A stretch of DNA of 24,159 bases from positions 1 to 24,159 of IMG/VR virus record IMGVR_UViG_3300039106_000574; one strand, written 5' to 3'. The notes under the pieces are model-generated. The model saw nothing but the letters and a program-made list of their open reading frames with translations, was not told the DNA's origin and searched no databases. Origin of the DNA: a virus. Of the stretch, positions 16,101-22,923 are shown piece by piece. Numbering within the stretch: position 1 is the stretch's first letter; the number at the start of each line of letters is the position of its first letter. Position numbers and translations under genes: made by a program.

Positions 16101-16750
16101 TGACTTACGAAGAACAAGAAAAAATTTTATTCACGGAATTTTCTAAAGTAAAGAAAGACTTTGAATTTGTCTTGAAAAAGAAAGTTACTCGTAAAAACTT
16201 TAAAGAAGCTATTGTTGATTTAACTAAAATCGCAGTCAACACTCAATTTGATTCAGAGATTGATGCGGACATTAGAGAAAGGCTATCTGGATTTTTCGCT
16301 GTTTGCCAGCCTTATCTTGGTGAGGTTATTTGGTCCAAGATAAAAGAAAAAACTCTTAAGATCAGTATTGATTATGGCGATGATACAATGGTTAACTGGA
16401 ATATCCCAGTCGAAACATTTTTCGTAAATCAAAAACAATTTGAACTATCTCTTGGAATGTTAATCAGTAGTTTTAAAGATTGCTTCCTTGGTCTTTTCCT
16501 GTGTCCAGAATTGCGCGAAGCAGTTATGCAGGGCGACGAACTAGCTGTTAAAGCTCTTTACTCCTCCTTCTCCAGACCGTCTATGGAATCAACAGTTATT
16601 AATCTCAAGCTGTTTAAAGAATGTTTCCCTGATTTCTATGAGCATATCACTACAAAGTTAGATATTATGAAGGTAGAAGATATGAATGAGTTTATTAAAA
16701 ATAAAAATAAAGAGTCTAAAGCACCAGCAAAAAAGCGTAAAAAGAAGTAA
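16097..16750 (+). CDS. Hypothetical protein with lysine-rich tail (217 aa)
   Basis: I do not recognise this protein. It looks mainly helical and soluble: an N-terminal charged helix (YEEQEKILFTEFSKVKKDFEFVLKKK), a middle part with SGFFAVCQPYLGEVIW and KTLKISIDYGDDTMVNW, and a helical section (LSLGMLISSFKDCFLGLFLCPELREAV). The last ~20 residues are almost entirely Lys, Asn, Glu and Ala (ending in KKRKKK), a disordered basic tail that may touch nucleic acid. The start is backed by a GGAGG site; the stop overlaps the next ATG as TAATG. It belongs to the run of accessory genes leading into the curli-type block. Confidence 0.72.
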   Translation: MMTYEEQEKILFTEFSKVKKDFEFVLKKKVTRKNFKEAIVDLTKIAVNTQFDSEIDADIRERLSGFFAVCQPYLGEVIWSKIKEKTLKISIDYGDDTMVNWNIPVETFFVNQKQFELSLGMLISSFKDCFLGLFLCPELREAVMQGDELAVKALYSSFSRPSMESTVINLKLFKECFPDFYEHITTKLDIMKVEDMNEFIKNKNKESKAPAKKRKKK

Positions 16751-17412
16751 TGCCATACTTAAATGCGAACATTCCTGTTTTTCATGCTTATCTAAGTAGC
16801 GACTTTCTTTATAATCATACTAAAGCTGAAAAAGAATACATTTCGTGTGAAGTTTTCGGAGTTACCTCATTAACTCGCCGCTGCCTTACATTTCAAGTAA
16901 TGACAGAGTATGGTTCTAGACATGATAGAGTTCCTATTCATTATCTAACCCTAGATCCTAAACACTCTAACTATCCTTTAGATTGGTTGCAGCTTTGGGA
17001 TTGTTATTCAAACGTCTTGTCCGTAACGAGATACGAATACCATAAGAACGCATCAGTAGAAGTTCAGCTAAAAAATCATGAATGGGTTAAGGGCAAATAC
17101 TTATTTACGATAGACTGGCATGACAATCCTGATTGCGCTCTAGGTTATTCTGAAATGGCTGGAGGACACAAATGCGGCCATCTTATTTGGGGTCTTCAAG
17201 ACTCAACAGGTAAAGAATGTAATCAATTATTCTTTCAGCCAAATAATAGAGTTGTATGGAAAGATGGTGGCGCTTTTATCGCTAAAAAATTAGAGAAACC
17301 AGATTGGAAAGTCTTTGATAAAGAGTTCACTTGCGAAGGCAAAGGCAAGTGGGTAGCTTTAGATAACGACGATTACTTCTATCAATTCAAAGAAGCCGAT
17401 AAAAAAGTGTAA
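16750..17412 (+). CDS. Hypothetical protein, beta-rich, with conserved aromatic, His and Cys residues (220 aa)
   Basis: No family is recognised with confidence. The sequence is rich in aromatic residues and has many motifs that look constrained: HDRVPIHYLTLDP, LQLWDCYSN, FTIDWHDNPDC, GHKCGHLIWGLQDS, NRVVWKDGGAF. Such a pattern suggests a beta-sandwich or barrel with a defined binding site, and His/Cys pairs (HKCGH) that could bind metal. There is no signal peptide. It starts on the preceding stop (TAATG) and is followed after 11 bases by the csgF-like gene, making it the last gene before the curli-type block. Confidence 0.72.
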   Translation: MPYLNANIPVFHAYLSSDFLYNHTKAEKEYISCEVFGVTSLTRRCLTFQVMTEYGSRHDRVPIHYLTLDPKHSNYPLDWLQLWDCYSNVLSVTRYEYHKNASVEVQLKNHEWVKGKYLFTIDWHDNPDCALGYSEMAGGHKCGHLIWGLQDSTGKECNQLFFQPNNRVVWKDGGAFIAKKLEKPDWKVFDKEFTCEGKGKWVALDNDDYFYQFKEADKKV

Positions 17413-17423
17413 TAGTATGATAA

Positions 17424-17879
17424 GTGAAGAAGGCATTTTTTCTAATTTTATTTATTTTTATTTCCAGTTTGCATGGAAGCGAGATGGTTCATGCCTTCAA
17501 GTCTCCGGTATTCAACGGAGTTAACTATTCTGGACACGCTCTTACAGTAGAGAATTTAGCTCGTACCCGCAAGCAAGCCGTTAAAGATAACTTAAAAGCT
17601 GATCTTGAACAACAAAAGATTCAAGCTACAAATACTCCGCTCAATACTTTCATAAATAACTTACAAGCAAGAATTTATTCTCAGCTTGCTTCTCAAGTTA
17701 CAGATCAGATTTTTAATTCAAACGGCGAAACGTTTGGGATTATCAACTTACAAGGTGGCGCAACCGTTACTTGGCAAAAGAACGGCGACTTAGTAACGCT
17801 TTATATCAATGACCCAGCAACAGGCAGTTCGACACAGATTCAGCTTCCTGTTGGAGTCCTCAAACCAGGAGGTGGTTAA
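17424..17879 (+). CDS. csgF: CsgF-like curli assembly protein (151 aa)
   Basis: The protein begins with a signal peptide (MKKAFFLILFIFISSLHG) and a mature N-terminus SEMVHAFKSPVFNGVNYSG, which parallels E. coli CsgF (GTMTFQFRNPNFGGNP). In E. coli that segment inserts into the CsgG pore and forms a second constriction. The remainder also follows CsgF: a helix ending in LNTFINNLQARIYSQLASQV, then GETFGIINLQGGATVTWQKNG and LVTLYINDPATGSSTQIQLPVG, like the VTDRKTGQTSTIQV end of CsgF. Length is close to the E. coli protein (138 aa). CsgF caps CsgG on the cell surface and guides fibre nucleation. The frame requires a GTG start at 17424; no in-frame ATG gives a complete signal peptide. It is followed by csgG after 2 bases. 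Confidence 0.88.
   Translation: MKKAFFLILFIFISSLHGSEMVHAFKSPVFNGVNYSGHALTVENLARTRKQAVKDNLKADLEQQKIQATNTPLNTFINNLQARIYSQLASQVTDQIFNSNGETFGIINLQGGATVTWQKNGDLVTLYINDPATGSSTQIQLPVGVLKPGGG
17867..17873 (+). promoter_or_regulatory. Perfect Shine-Dalgarno for the csgG-like gene
   Basis: AGGAGGT, fully complementary to the usual 16S rRNA 3' end, lies 8 bases before the csgG ATG and is written within the final csgF codons (PGGG). It is the strongest ribosome-binding site seen in the window and implies high CsgG synthesis. Confidence 0.85.
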
Positions 17880-17881
17880 GA

Positions 17882-18676
17882 ATGAAATGGGTAATGCCAT
17901 TTTTAATTCTTTTCTTGGCTGGTTGCTCATCTTTCCCACAAAAACCCGCCATATTAGAAAAGCCAAAGCTGCAAGCTCCGCCCTTGGAACAGCAGCTAAA
18001 GAACTTGCCGCCGCCTGAAAGCCCAAGAATCAGCATTGCTGTTTATTCCTTCGTCGATAAGACTGGACAGCGCAAGACGGTAGATTCTTACGCCTCTTTC
18101 TCATCTGCCGTTACGCAAGGCGCGGAAAGCTGGCTTATAGACGCTTTGCGCGTGGCTGGAAGTGGCAAATGGTTTCAGGTGCTAGAGCGCACCAGTTTGG
18201 ACAATATCATTAGAGAACGGCAGCTAATCAACCAAACAAGAGAAACCTTTCAAGGCAGAGACGCCGAAAAGTTAACTCCTATGCTCTTTGCTGGCATTAT
18301 TGCAGAAGGCGGCATCATCGGCTACGACACCAACATAATTACTGGCGGAGCTGGTGCAAGCGTTCTTGGCATATCTTCTAGTTCTCAATATCGTAAAGAT
18401 GTTGTTACAGTATCGCTTCGTTTTGTTAGCGTGCAAACAGGCGAGATATTACTTAGCGTAGCTGTAACTAAAACAATTTCTAGTGTCGCGGTTTCAGGCA
18501 ATCTATTCAAGTTCTATGAACACGGCGTAACTCCTGTGGAAGCTGAACTTGGATTAACCGCCAACGAACCAAATACAATAGCTGTTAGAAGTGCTATTGA
18601 ACAAGCAGTGATAGAGATAGTAGATCAAGGAGATAAATCGGGACTCTGGAAATATAAAACCCCACAAAAACAATGA
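17882..18676 (+). CDS. csgG: CsgG-like outer-membrane curli secretion channel lipoprotein (264 aa)
   Basis: This is a lipoprotein with lipobox LAGC (lipidated C15) followed by Ser-Ser, which predicts sorting to the outer membrane. The body aligns with E. coli CsgG (277 aa) throughout: SIAVYSFVDKTGQRK (E. coli VSVYNIQDETGQFK), FSSAVTQGA, KWFQVLERTSLDNIIRERQLI, IIAEGGIIGYDTNI, GGAGASVLGISSSSQY, VTVSLRFVSVQTGEIL, VTKTISS, TANEPNTIAVRSAIEQAV and GLWKYK. E. coli CsgG forms a nonameric 36-stranded barrel that exports curlins. At the constriction loop the Phe of the FS(S/T)AV motif is kept, the preceding Asn is Ser, and one extra residue appears to be present, so pore chemistry may differ. It lies between the csgF-like gene and the curlin, whose ATG overlaps its stop. 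No CsgE is seen. Confidence 0.95.
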   Translation: MKWVMPFLILFLAGCSSFPQKPAILEKPKLQAPPLEQQLKNLPPPESPRISIAVYSFVDKTGQRKTVDSYASFSSAVTQGAESWLIDALRVAGSGKWFQVLERTSLDNIIRERQLINQTRETFQGRDAEKLTPMLFAGIIAEGGIIGYDTNIITGGAGASVLGISSSSQYRKDVVTVSLRFVSVQTGEILLSVAVTKTISSVAVSGNLFKFYEHGVTPVEAELGLTANEPNTIAVRSAIEQAVIEIVDQGDKSGLWKYKTPQKQ

Positions 18677-19389
18677 AAATCAAACTCTTAGCCTTATATG
18701 TATTTTTATCCGCCCTTTGCTTTGGGCAGAATCAAATCTACATCAACCAAATCACCACTACTGGTACAACAACTATTGTTCAAACTGGTAGCGTTAATAA
18801 AATTGGTTCGTCTGGTACTCCCAGCGAAATAACATCTGACAATCTCACTTTCGAGATGAGACAAGTAGGAGACAATAACGACGCTAACTTCTCCATGATT
18901 GGTAATAACCTGACACTCAAATCTATTACTACTGGTAATAGCAATAACCTAAAGATGTTCACAAATGGAGCAAATAACAATATTGATCTTACCTTCACTG
19001 GTAACTCAAATTCATTCCTGCTCAATAAGGATGCTACGCCAAACAGCACCGATAAAGCCACTACTGTTGACGGTAATGTTAAATTTGTCGTAACTGGTAG
19101 CAGCAACACAATGAAAGTTGGAATTGATGATGGTAAATATAACAAATTAGATTATCTCATCACTGGTTCCAGCAATTTATTAACCACAACTCAGGCAGGT
19201 AATCCGGGCGGAAACGCTGCTGGCAGTGGTCACAGTCAAGTTGTAACTGTTTTAGGAAGCTCAAACACAATGAACTTCCAGCAAGCAGGTTCAGAAAAGC
19301 AAACTTTGACCTACAATTTGACTGGCAGCTTCAATACAGTTACTATTCAGCAAAGCACAACTGCTGCTAGTTTACCTCCGATTCCTTAA
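18673..19389 (+). CDS. Curlin-repeat fibre subunit, CsgA/CsgB-like (238 aa)
   Basis: A signal peptide (MKIKLLALYVFLSALCFG, then QNQ) precedes a Gly/Asn/Ser/Thr-rich body. G-x-x-N type turns recur with an 11-residue beat: glycines at 66, 77, 88, 99 and 110, then 142, 154 and 165, then 195, 206 and 218. This is the strand-turn-strand pattern of curlin repeats (about 22 residues each, Q-x-G-x-x-N), as in IVQTGSVN, MRQVGDNN and FTGNSNS. Charged residues are few. The protein is longer than E. coli CsgA (151 aa) and the repeats are more divergent; many positions where curlins have Gln are Thr or Ser, so it may be nucleator-like. It should be exported through the CsgG channel and assemble into amyloid-like beta-solenoid fibres. 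The csgG stop overlaps its ATG (ATGA), and its own stop overlaps the fecR-like ATG (TAATG). Confidence 0.88.
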   Translation: MKIKLLALYVFLSALCFGQNQIYINQITTTGTTTIVQTGSVNKIGSSGTPSEITSDNLTFEMRQVGDNNDANFSMIGNNLTLKSITTGNSNNLKMFTNGANNNIDLTFTGNSNSFLLNKDATPNSTDKATTVDGNVKFVVTGSSNTMKVGIDDGKYNKLDYLITGSSNLLTTTQAGNPGGNAAGSGHSQVVTVLGSSNTMNFQQAGSEKQTLTYNLTGSFNTVTIQQSTTAASLPPIP

Positions 19390-20543
19390 TGAGATTTGCC
19401 GTTATATTTTTATTAACGGCTTTATCTCTTTTTGGTTCATCTGGTAAAATAGTAGAGGCTACTGGCCCAACTCAAATTACCAGAGATAAGAGCAAGATTG
19501 ATGGTAAAGTCAACGTTGGGGTTGAGATGTACGACACAATCGAAACACTTCAATCTCGCGTTGGCATTACTTTTGAAGATGATACAAGAGTCCAGATTAC
19601 AGAGTTCTCTAAATTAAAAATCGACGAGTTCGTTTATGACCCATCGAGCGGCAAAGGTTCTTTGTCAATCAAAGCTGCATCGGGAACAGTCAGATATACT
19701 TCTGGACTCATAGCGAAGAATAGTAGAGAAAATATAAAAATCAAAACTCCAACTGCTGTTGTTTCAGTTAGAGGAACAGATTTCTCGATGAGCGTAGGAG
19801 AAGACGGTAAAAGTTTAATTGTTCTTTTGCCGTCTCTTCCATCGCTAACTGGTTTGCCGCCAGTTGTAGGCTCGATTGAAGTTACCAACTCTAGCGGTAC
19901 AGTTGTGTTGAATCAGGCTTACCAAGCAACATTTATCTCCTCTGCTTTCTCTAATCCAACAGCTCCAGTTATTCTAGACTTGAATGACGAGTCTAAGATC
20001 AATAATAATCTTCTGGTAGAGAGTAACAAATCTATTACTAAGAATAGTAAAGAAACAAAAAAAGTTTCGTCTGAAAAAGATAAAGTCGAAGACAAGAAAG
20101 ACGACAAATCAAATAAGAAAACCGTCGATACTAAAACTCAAGTGGCGCAACAAACTGTTTCTGAAACAGTAACAGAAGCCGCCAGCGCAACAGCAGACGC
20201 GCCGCCTCCACCTAAACAAGAAACAGAAGTTGCCCAAATAAAGTTAGATGTTAAAGTTGAAGCACCAACTGTTGCAAATTTTGCAACAGTTCAAGAAGCT
20301 CCTAAAGTTGAAGTGCCTTCAATTACGAATCCAATTCAGACAAATAATATAATATCTGGAACAACGACAGTTAACAACGGATTTACCACTGACGGAAAAT
20401 ACGCTTCATTATCTCTATCTACTGATAAAGGTGTAATCAAATTTACCACCAAATACGACGCTAACTCTACCGTTACTGTTAATGGTCAAGCTTACGTTTT
20501 AAACTACGGTGAAAAAAGTAAAGTTTACATCACTCAGAGATGA
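19389..20543 (+). CDS. FecR-domain periplasmic protein (384 aa)
   Basis: The protein starts with a signal peptide (MRFAVIFLLTALSLFGSSG). Residues ~45-140 form a FecR domain: MYDTIETLQSRVGITFEDDTR, VQITEFSKLKIDEF, SGTVRYTSGLIAKN and finally IKTPTAVVSVRGTDF, the hallmark end motif. From ~205 to ~320 the chain is low complexity: first Lys/Asp/Ser-rich, then Thr/Ala-rich with PPPPKQE, probably a flexible spacer crossing the periplasm. A last compact beta segment (about 325-384; LSLSTDKGVIKFTTKY, TVTVNGQAYVL) closes it. Classical FecR is an inner-membrane anti-sigma regulator; this one lacks the cytoplasmic part and looks wholly exported. Genes for such FecR-domain proteins are often adjacent to CHASE2-cyclase genes in bacteria, as here (ATGA overlap), so a periplasmic partner or ligand-presenting role for the cyclase is reasonable inference. 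Confidence 0.9.
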   Translation: MRFAVIFLLTALSLFGSSGKIVEATGPTQITRDKSKIDGKVNVGVEMYDTIETLQSRVGITFEDDTRVQITEFSKLKIDEFVYDPSSGKGSLSIKAASGTVRYTSGLIAKNSRENIKIKTPTAVVSVRGTDFSMSVGEDGKSLIVLLPSLPSLTGLPPVVGSIEVTNSSGTVVLNQAYQATFISSAFSNPTAPVILDLNDESKINNNLLVESNKSITKNSKETKKVSSEKDKVEDKKDDKSNKKTVDTKTQVAQQTVSETVTEAASATADAPPPPKQETEVAQIKLDVKVEAPTVANFATVQEAPKVEVPSITNPIQTNNIISGTTTVNNGFTTDGKYASLSLSTDKGVIKFTTKYDANSTVTVNGQAYVLNYGEKSKVYITQR

Positions 20544-22588
20544 AGAAATATAGAATCTATACAGCAATCACGTCACTGTTGGTTTTAATTTGTCTAGTAA
20601 CTTTAAGAGTTCAAGACCCATTCTTCATTGAGACGGCGAGATTAAAAACCTTAGATTACTATCAGATCACTCAAGAGAAAGTTCAAAGTGAAAGTGTTGT
20701 TGTAGTAGAGATAGATGAGAAGACTCTTGAGAAGCATGGTCAATGGCCTTTCCCAAGACAAATCTTAGCTGACGCAATAACAAAAGCATTTGATAACGGA
20801 GCAGAGATTGTCGTGTTGCCGATTATTTTTGCTGAGAGTGACCGATTCAATGGAGACGCCGCACTAAAAGAAACTTTCGGCAAATATCCTGTAATCATTA
20901 GTCAATCTGCGGCAAATAAAGGAAAAGGCTCGCCTGTGCCAAGAGGAGTTGCTGTTGTTGGTAGCGGTATCAATGATTGGCTATTTGATTACTCTGCGGC
21001 GATTGGGCCGACAAAAGAACTTGGCGAAGCTGCTGCTGGCGTTGGTATGCTCTTAACTGCGCCCGAAGTTGATGGCGTAGTAAGAAGATTGCCGTTGATC
21101 GTTCAAGTGAACAAAGAGTTTTACCCGACACTGCCATTAGAAATTTTGCGTGTAGCTTCAAATGACCCAAGTTACCAAGCAAAAGTTAATCAAGCTGGCG
21201 TATCTGCCGTTCGTATTCCTAAATTTAAAACAATTAAAACTGACGAGAATGGGCGAGTTTGGTTGAATTTCAAATACACCTTTGAGTCTTTTTCATTTAC
21301 CAAAGAAGATTGGTCTAGCGTTAAAGGTAAGATCGTAATGATTGCGCCAACCGCAGAAGGTCTTTCAAACACTGTCGCAACATCAGTGAACATTAGAAAC
21401 GGTTACGAAATTCCTTTGTTTGCGGCGCAAATGCTTTTGGACGACTCAAGATTAGAAAGACCATCAGAGTTTAATACCTATGAAATTCTTTATGGTTTAG
21501 TTGCAGCGTTAATTGTTATCGTCGCGTTCATCTGGCTGAACTACTTGGTTTGCGCTGGACTTTCTATCGCTTTAATGATCGCGCCTGTGATTTATGGAAT
21601 CAAAGCGTTCAGTAATGGACTGCTCTTTGATTACAGTTGGATAGTTGCCGCTCTTTTCATCTGCTTCTCTGTGTCTGCGTTCATGCGTTTCATCAATGAG
21701 TTTAAACAGAAGCAACAAATCAGAAAGCAGTTTGAACACTATCTTGCTCCTGCGATGGTTAAAAAGCTCCAAACTAATCCAGAACTATTAAAACTTGGCG
21801 GTGAAACAAAAGACTTGACAATCCTTTTCTCTGACGTTCGCGGCTTCACTGCACTTAGCGAGCATTTCAAGACTGATCCTCAAGGATTAACTTCTCTGAT
21901 AAACCGTTACATGACTCCTATGCTCAAGCTGGTTATGAGCAAAGATGGAACTGTTGACAAACTAATTGGTGATGCGGTTATGGCTTTTTGGAACGCGCCT
22001 GTTGATGTAGCGCGCCACAAAGAATTAGCTATTGAGTGCGCTGTTGAGATGTTCGTGAAACTCGATGAGTTAAATAAACAACTCGCATTAGAAAAATTGC
22101 CGCAACTTTCCATTGGCGTTGGCGTCAACTCTGGCTCCGTTGTTGTTGGAAACATGGGTTCAGAAAATCGTTTCGACTATACTTGCCTTGGAGATGCAGT
22201 TAATCTCTCGTCTCGCTTAGAAGGTCAGAGCAAACCTTATCACGTTGGCATAGTCATTGGCGAGCAAACGGTGAAAGGCATCGAGAATTCATTCAATTTC
22301 CTAGAGTTAGACAACATCGCGGTCAAAGGTAAGAAAGAAGGGATTAAGATTTATACCGTAATCACGAACGATGAGAAGGCAAATAAGATTGTTTCTCATC
22401 ACAAGAAGATGATGGATTTCTACTACGCGATGAACTGGGACGAAGCAATGATCTACTTGACTAGACTCAAAGCAGAAAATCTAAAGATGATTGAGTATTA
22501 CGAGATGCTAGAAAGCAGAATCTCTGAACTCAAAACCGCTAACTTACCCAAAGATTGGGACGGTGTTTATCACGCAACTAGTAAGTAA
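20540..22588 (+). CDS. CHASE2-domain transmembrane class III adenylate cyclase (682 aa)
   Basis: The enzyme should make cAMP from ATP at the cytoplasmic membrane. An N-terminal membrane helix (about 7-25) leads into a periplasmic CHASE2 sensor (about 30-295; VVVVEIDEKTLEKHGQWPFPR, then VVRRLPLIV). Three close membrane helices follow (about 313-332, 337-356, 365-383), then the catalytic domain (about 420-615). All key residues are present: metal-binding D432 (FSDVRGFT) and D478 (LIGDAVMAFW), adenine-selecting K474 and T548, and transition-state N555 and R559 (GDAVNLSSRLEG). The Lys/Thr pair argues for ATP, not GTP. A helical tail of ~65 residues ends the protein. The length is normal for bacterial CHASE2 cyclases, so nothing has been lost in this phage setting. 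It is the last gene of the operon and overlaps fecR by 4 bases, so the periplasmic FecR-like protein is the likely sensing partner. Confidence 0.95.
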   Translation: MKKYRIYTAITSLLVLICLVTLRVQDPFFIETARLKTLDYYQITQEKVQSESVVVVEIDEKTLEKHGQWPFPRQILADAITKAFDNGAEIVVLPIIFAESDRFNGDAALKETFGKYPVIISQSAANKGKGSPVPRGVAVVGSGINDWLFDYSAAIGPTKELGEAAAGVGMLLTAPEVDGVVRRLPLIVQVNKEFYPTLPLEILRVASNDPSYQAKVNQAGVSAVRIPKFKTIKTDENGRVWLNFKYTFESFSFTKEDWSSVKGKIVMIAPTAEGLSNTVATSVNIRNGYEIPLFAAQMLLDDSRLERPSEFNTYEILYGLVAALIVIVAFIWLNYLVCAGLSIALMIAPVIYGIKAFSNGLLFDYSWIVAALFICFSVSAFMRFINEFKQKQQIRKQFEHYLAPAMVKKLQTNPELLKLGGETKDLTILFSDVRGFTALSEHFKTDPQGLTSLINRYMTPMLKLVMSKDGTVDKLIGDAVMAFWNAPVDVARHKELAIECAVEMFVKLDELNKQLALEKLPQLSIGVGVNSGSVVVGNMGSENRFDYTCLGDAVNLSSRLEGQSKPYHVGIVIGEQTVKGIENSFNFLELDNIAVKGKKEGIKIYTVITNDEKANKIVSHHKKMMDFYYAMNWDEAMIYLTRLKAENLKMIEYYEMLESRISELKTANLPKDWDGVYHATSK

Positions 22589-22840
22589 TCAAGAGATTGC
22601 GCCAGCTTTTTTGTGCATCTGTATGATCTTATCGAGCACTTGGACAGCTAAAGAGAAATTCATTGTGTCGATAGCTTGAATTAAAAGCTTTTTTAAATCA
22701 TAAAGCTCTTCCTGATCTATTCCGTTAGGTTCGATTCTCTGAGGAGAAACTAGAGCGACAGGCGAGTTTTTCGCGTAGAGCGAAGCGACATCTTTAACAG
22801 ATGGCCCAAAAGAAATGGAATTGACAGGAGAAATCTCCAT
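22589..22840 (-). CDS. Hypothetical protein (83 aa)
   Basis: I do not recognise this small protein. The first ~38 residues are polar with several Pro and Ser (MEISPVNSISFGPSVKD, PVALVSPQRIEPNG) and appear extended. The rest is a probable helical hairpin (EELYDLKKLLIQAIDTM and FSLAVQVLDKIIQMHKK). It is convergent with the cyclase gene: its stop codon begins on the base immediately after the cyclase stop. It is the only minus-strand gene in this part of the window, which lowers confidence, but the good helical periodicity and its clean start next to an intergenic promoter region support it. Confidence 0.6.
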   Translation of the reverse strand: MEISPVNSISFGPSVKDVASLYAKNSPVALVSPQRIEPNGIDQEELYDLKKLLIQAIDTMNFSLAVQVLDKIIQMHKKAGAIS

Positions 22841-22923
22841 TGTAATTTATTTTACACTTTTTTCAAAAAAAATCCCAAAAACGCTTGACATACCCGCCAA
22901 AATCACTTTGATCTCTCTTGTAA
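22841..22923. promoter_or_regulatory. Divergent intergenic region with candidate promoters
   Basis: This 83-base AT-rich spacer separates the 83-aa minus-strand gene from the macrodomain-like gene. On the plus strand CTTGACAT (TTGACA at 22885-22890) is followed after 16 bases by TTTGAT, a weak -10. On the minus strand TAAAAT reads about 9 bases before the ATG at 22840, with no clear -35. A/T tracts (22864-22880) fill the middle. Neither gene has an obvious Shine-Dalgarno. Confidence 0.4.

Noticed and set aside
17416-17421. TATGAT as a -10 box for a promoter of the csgF-like gene
   Set aside because: No -35 element lies at a proper distance and the transcript would begin at the GTG start. Read-through from the operon is simpler.
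20540-22588. Cyclase as a Pycsar- or CBASS-type defence enzyme
   Set aside because: It has a CHASE2 receptor architecture and Lys/Thr adenine selectors of ordinary adenylate cyclases, and no effector gene of those systems lies next to it.
22573-22612. CGCAA/TTGCG stem followed by six T as a terminator after the cyclase
   Set aside because: The stem is only 5 bp with a 19-base loop and the T-run is 5 bases away, inside the coding region of the convergent 83-aa gene.
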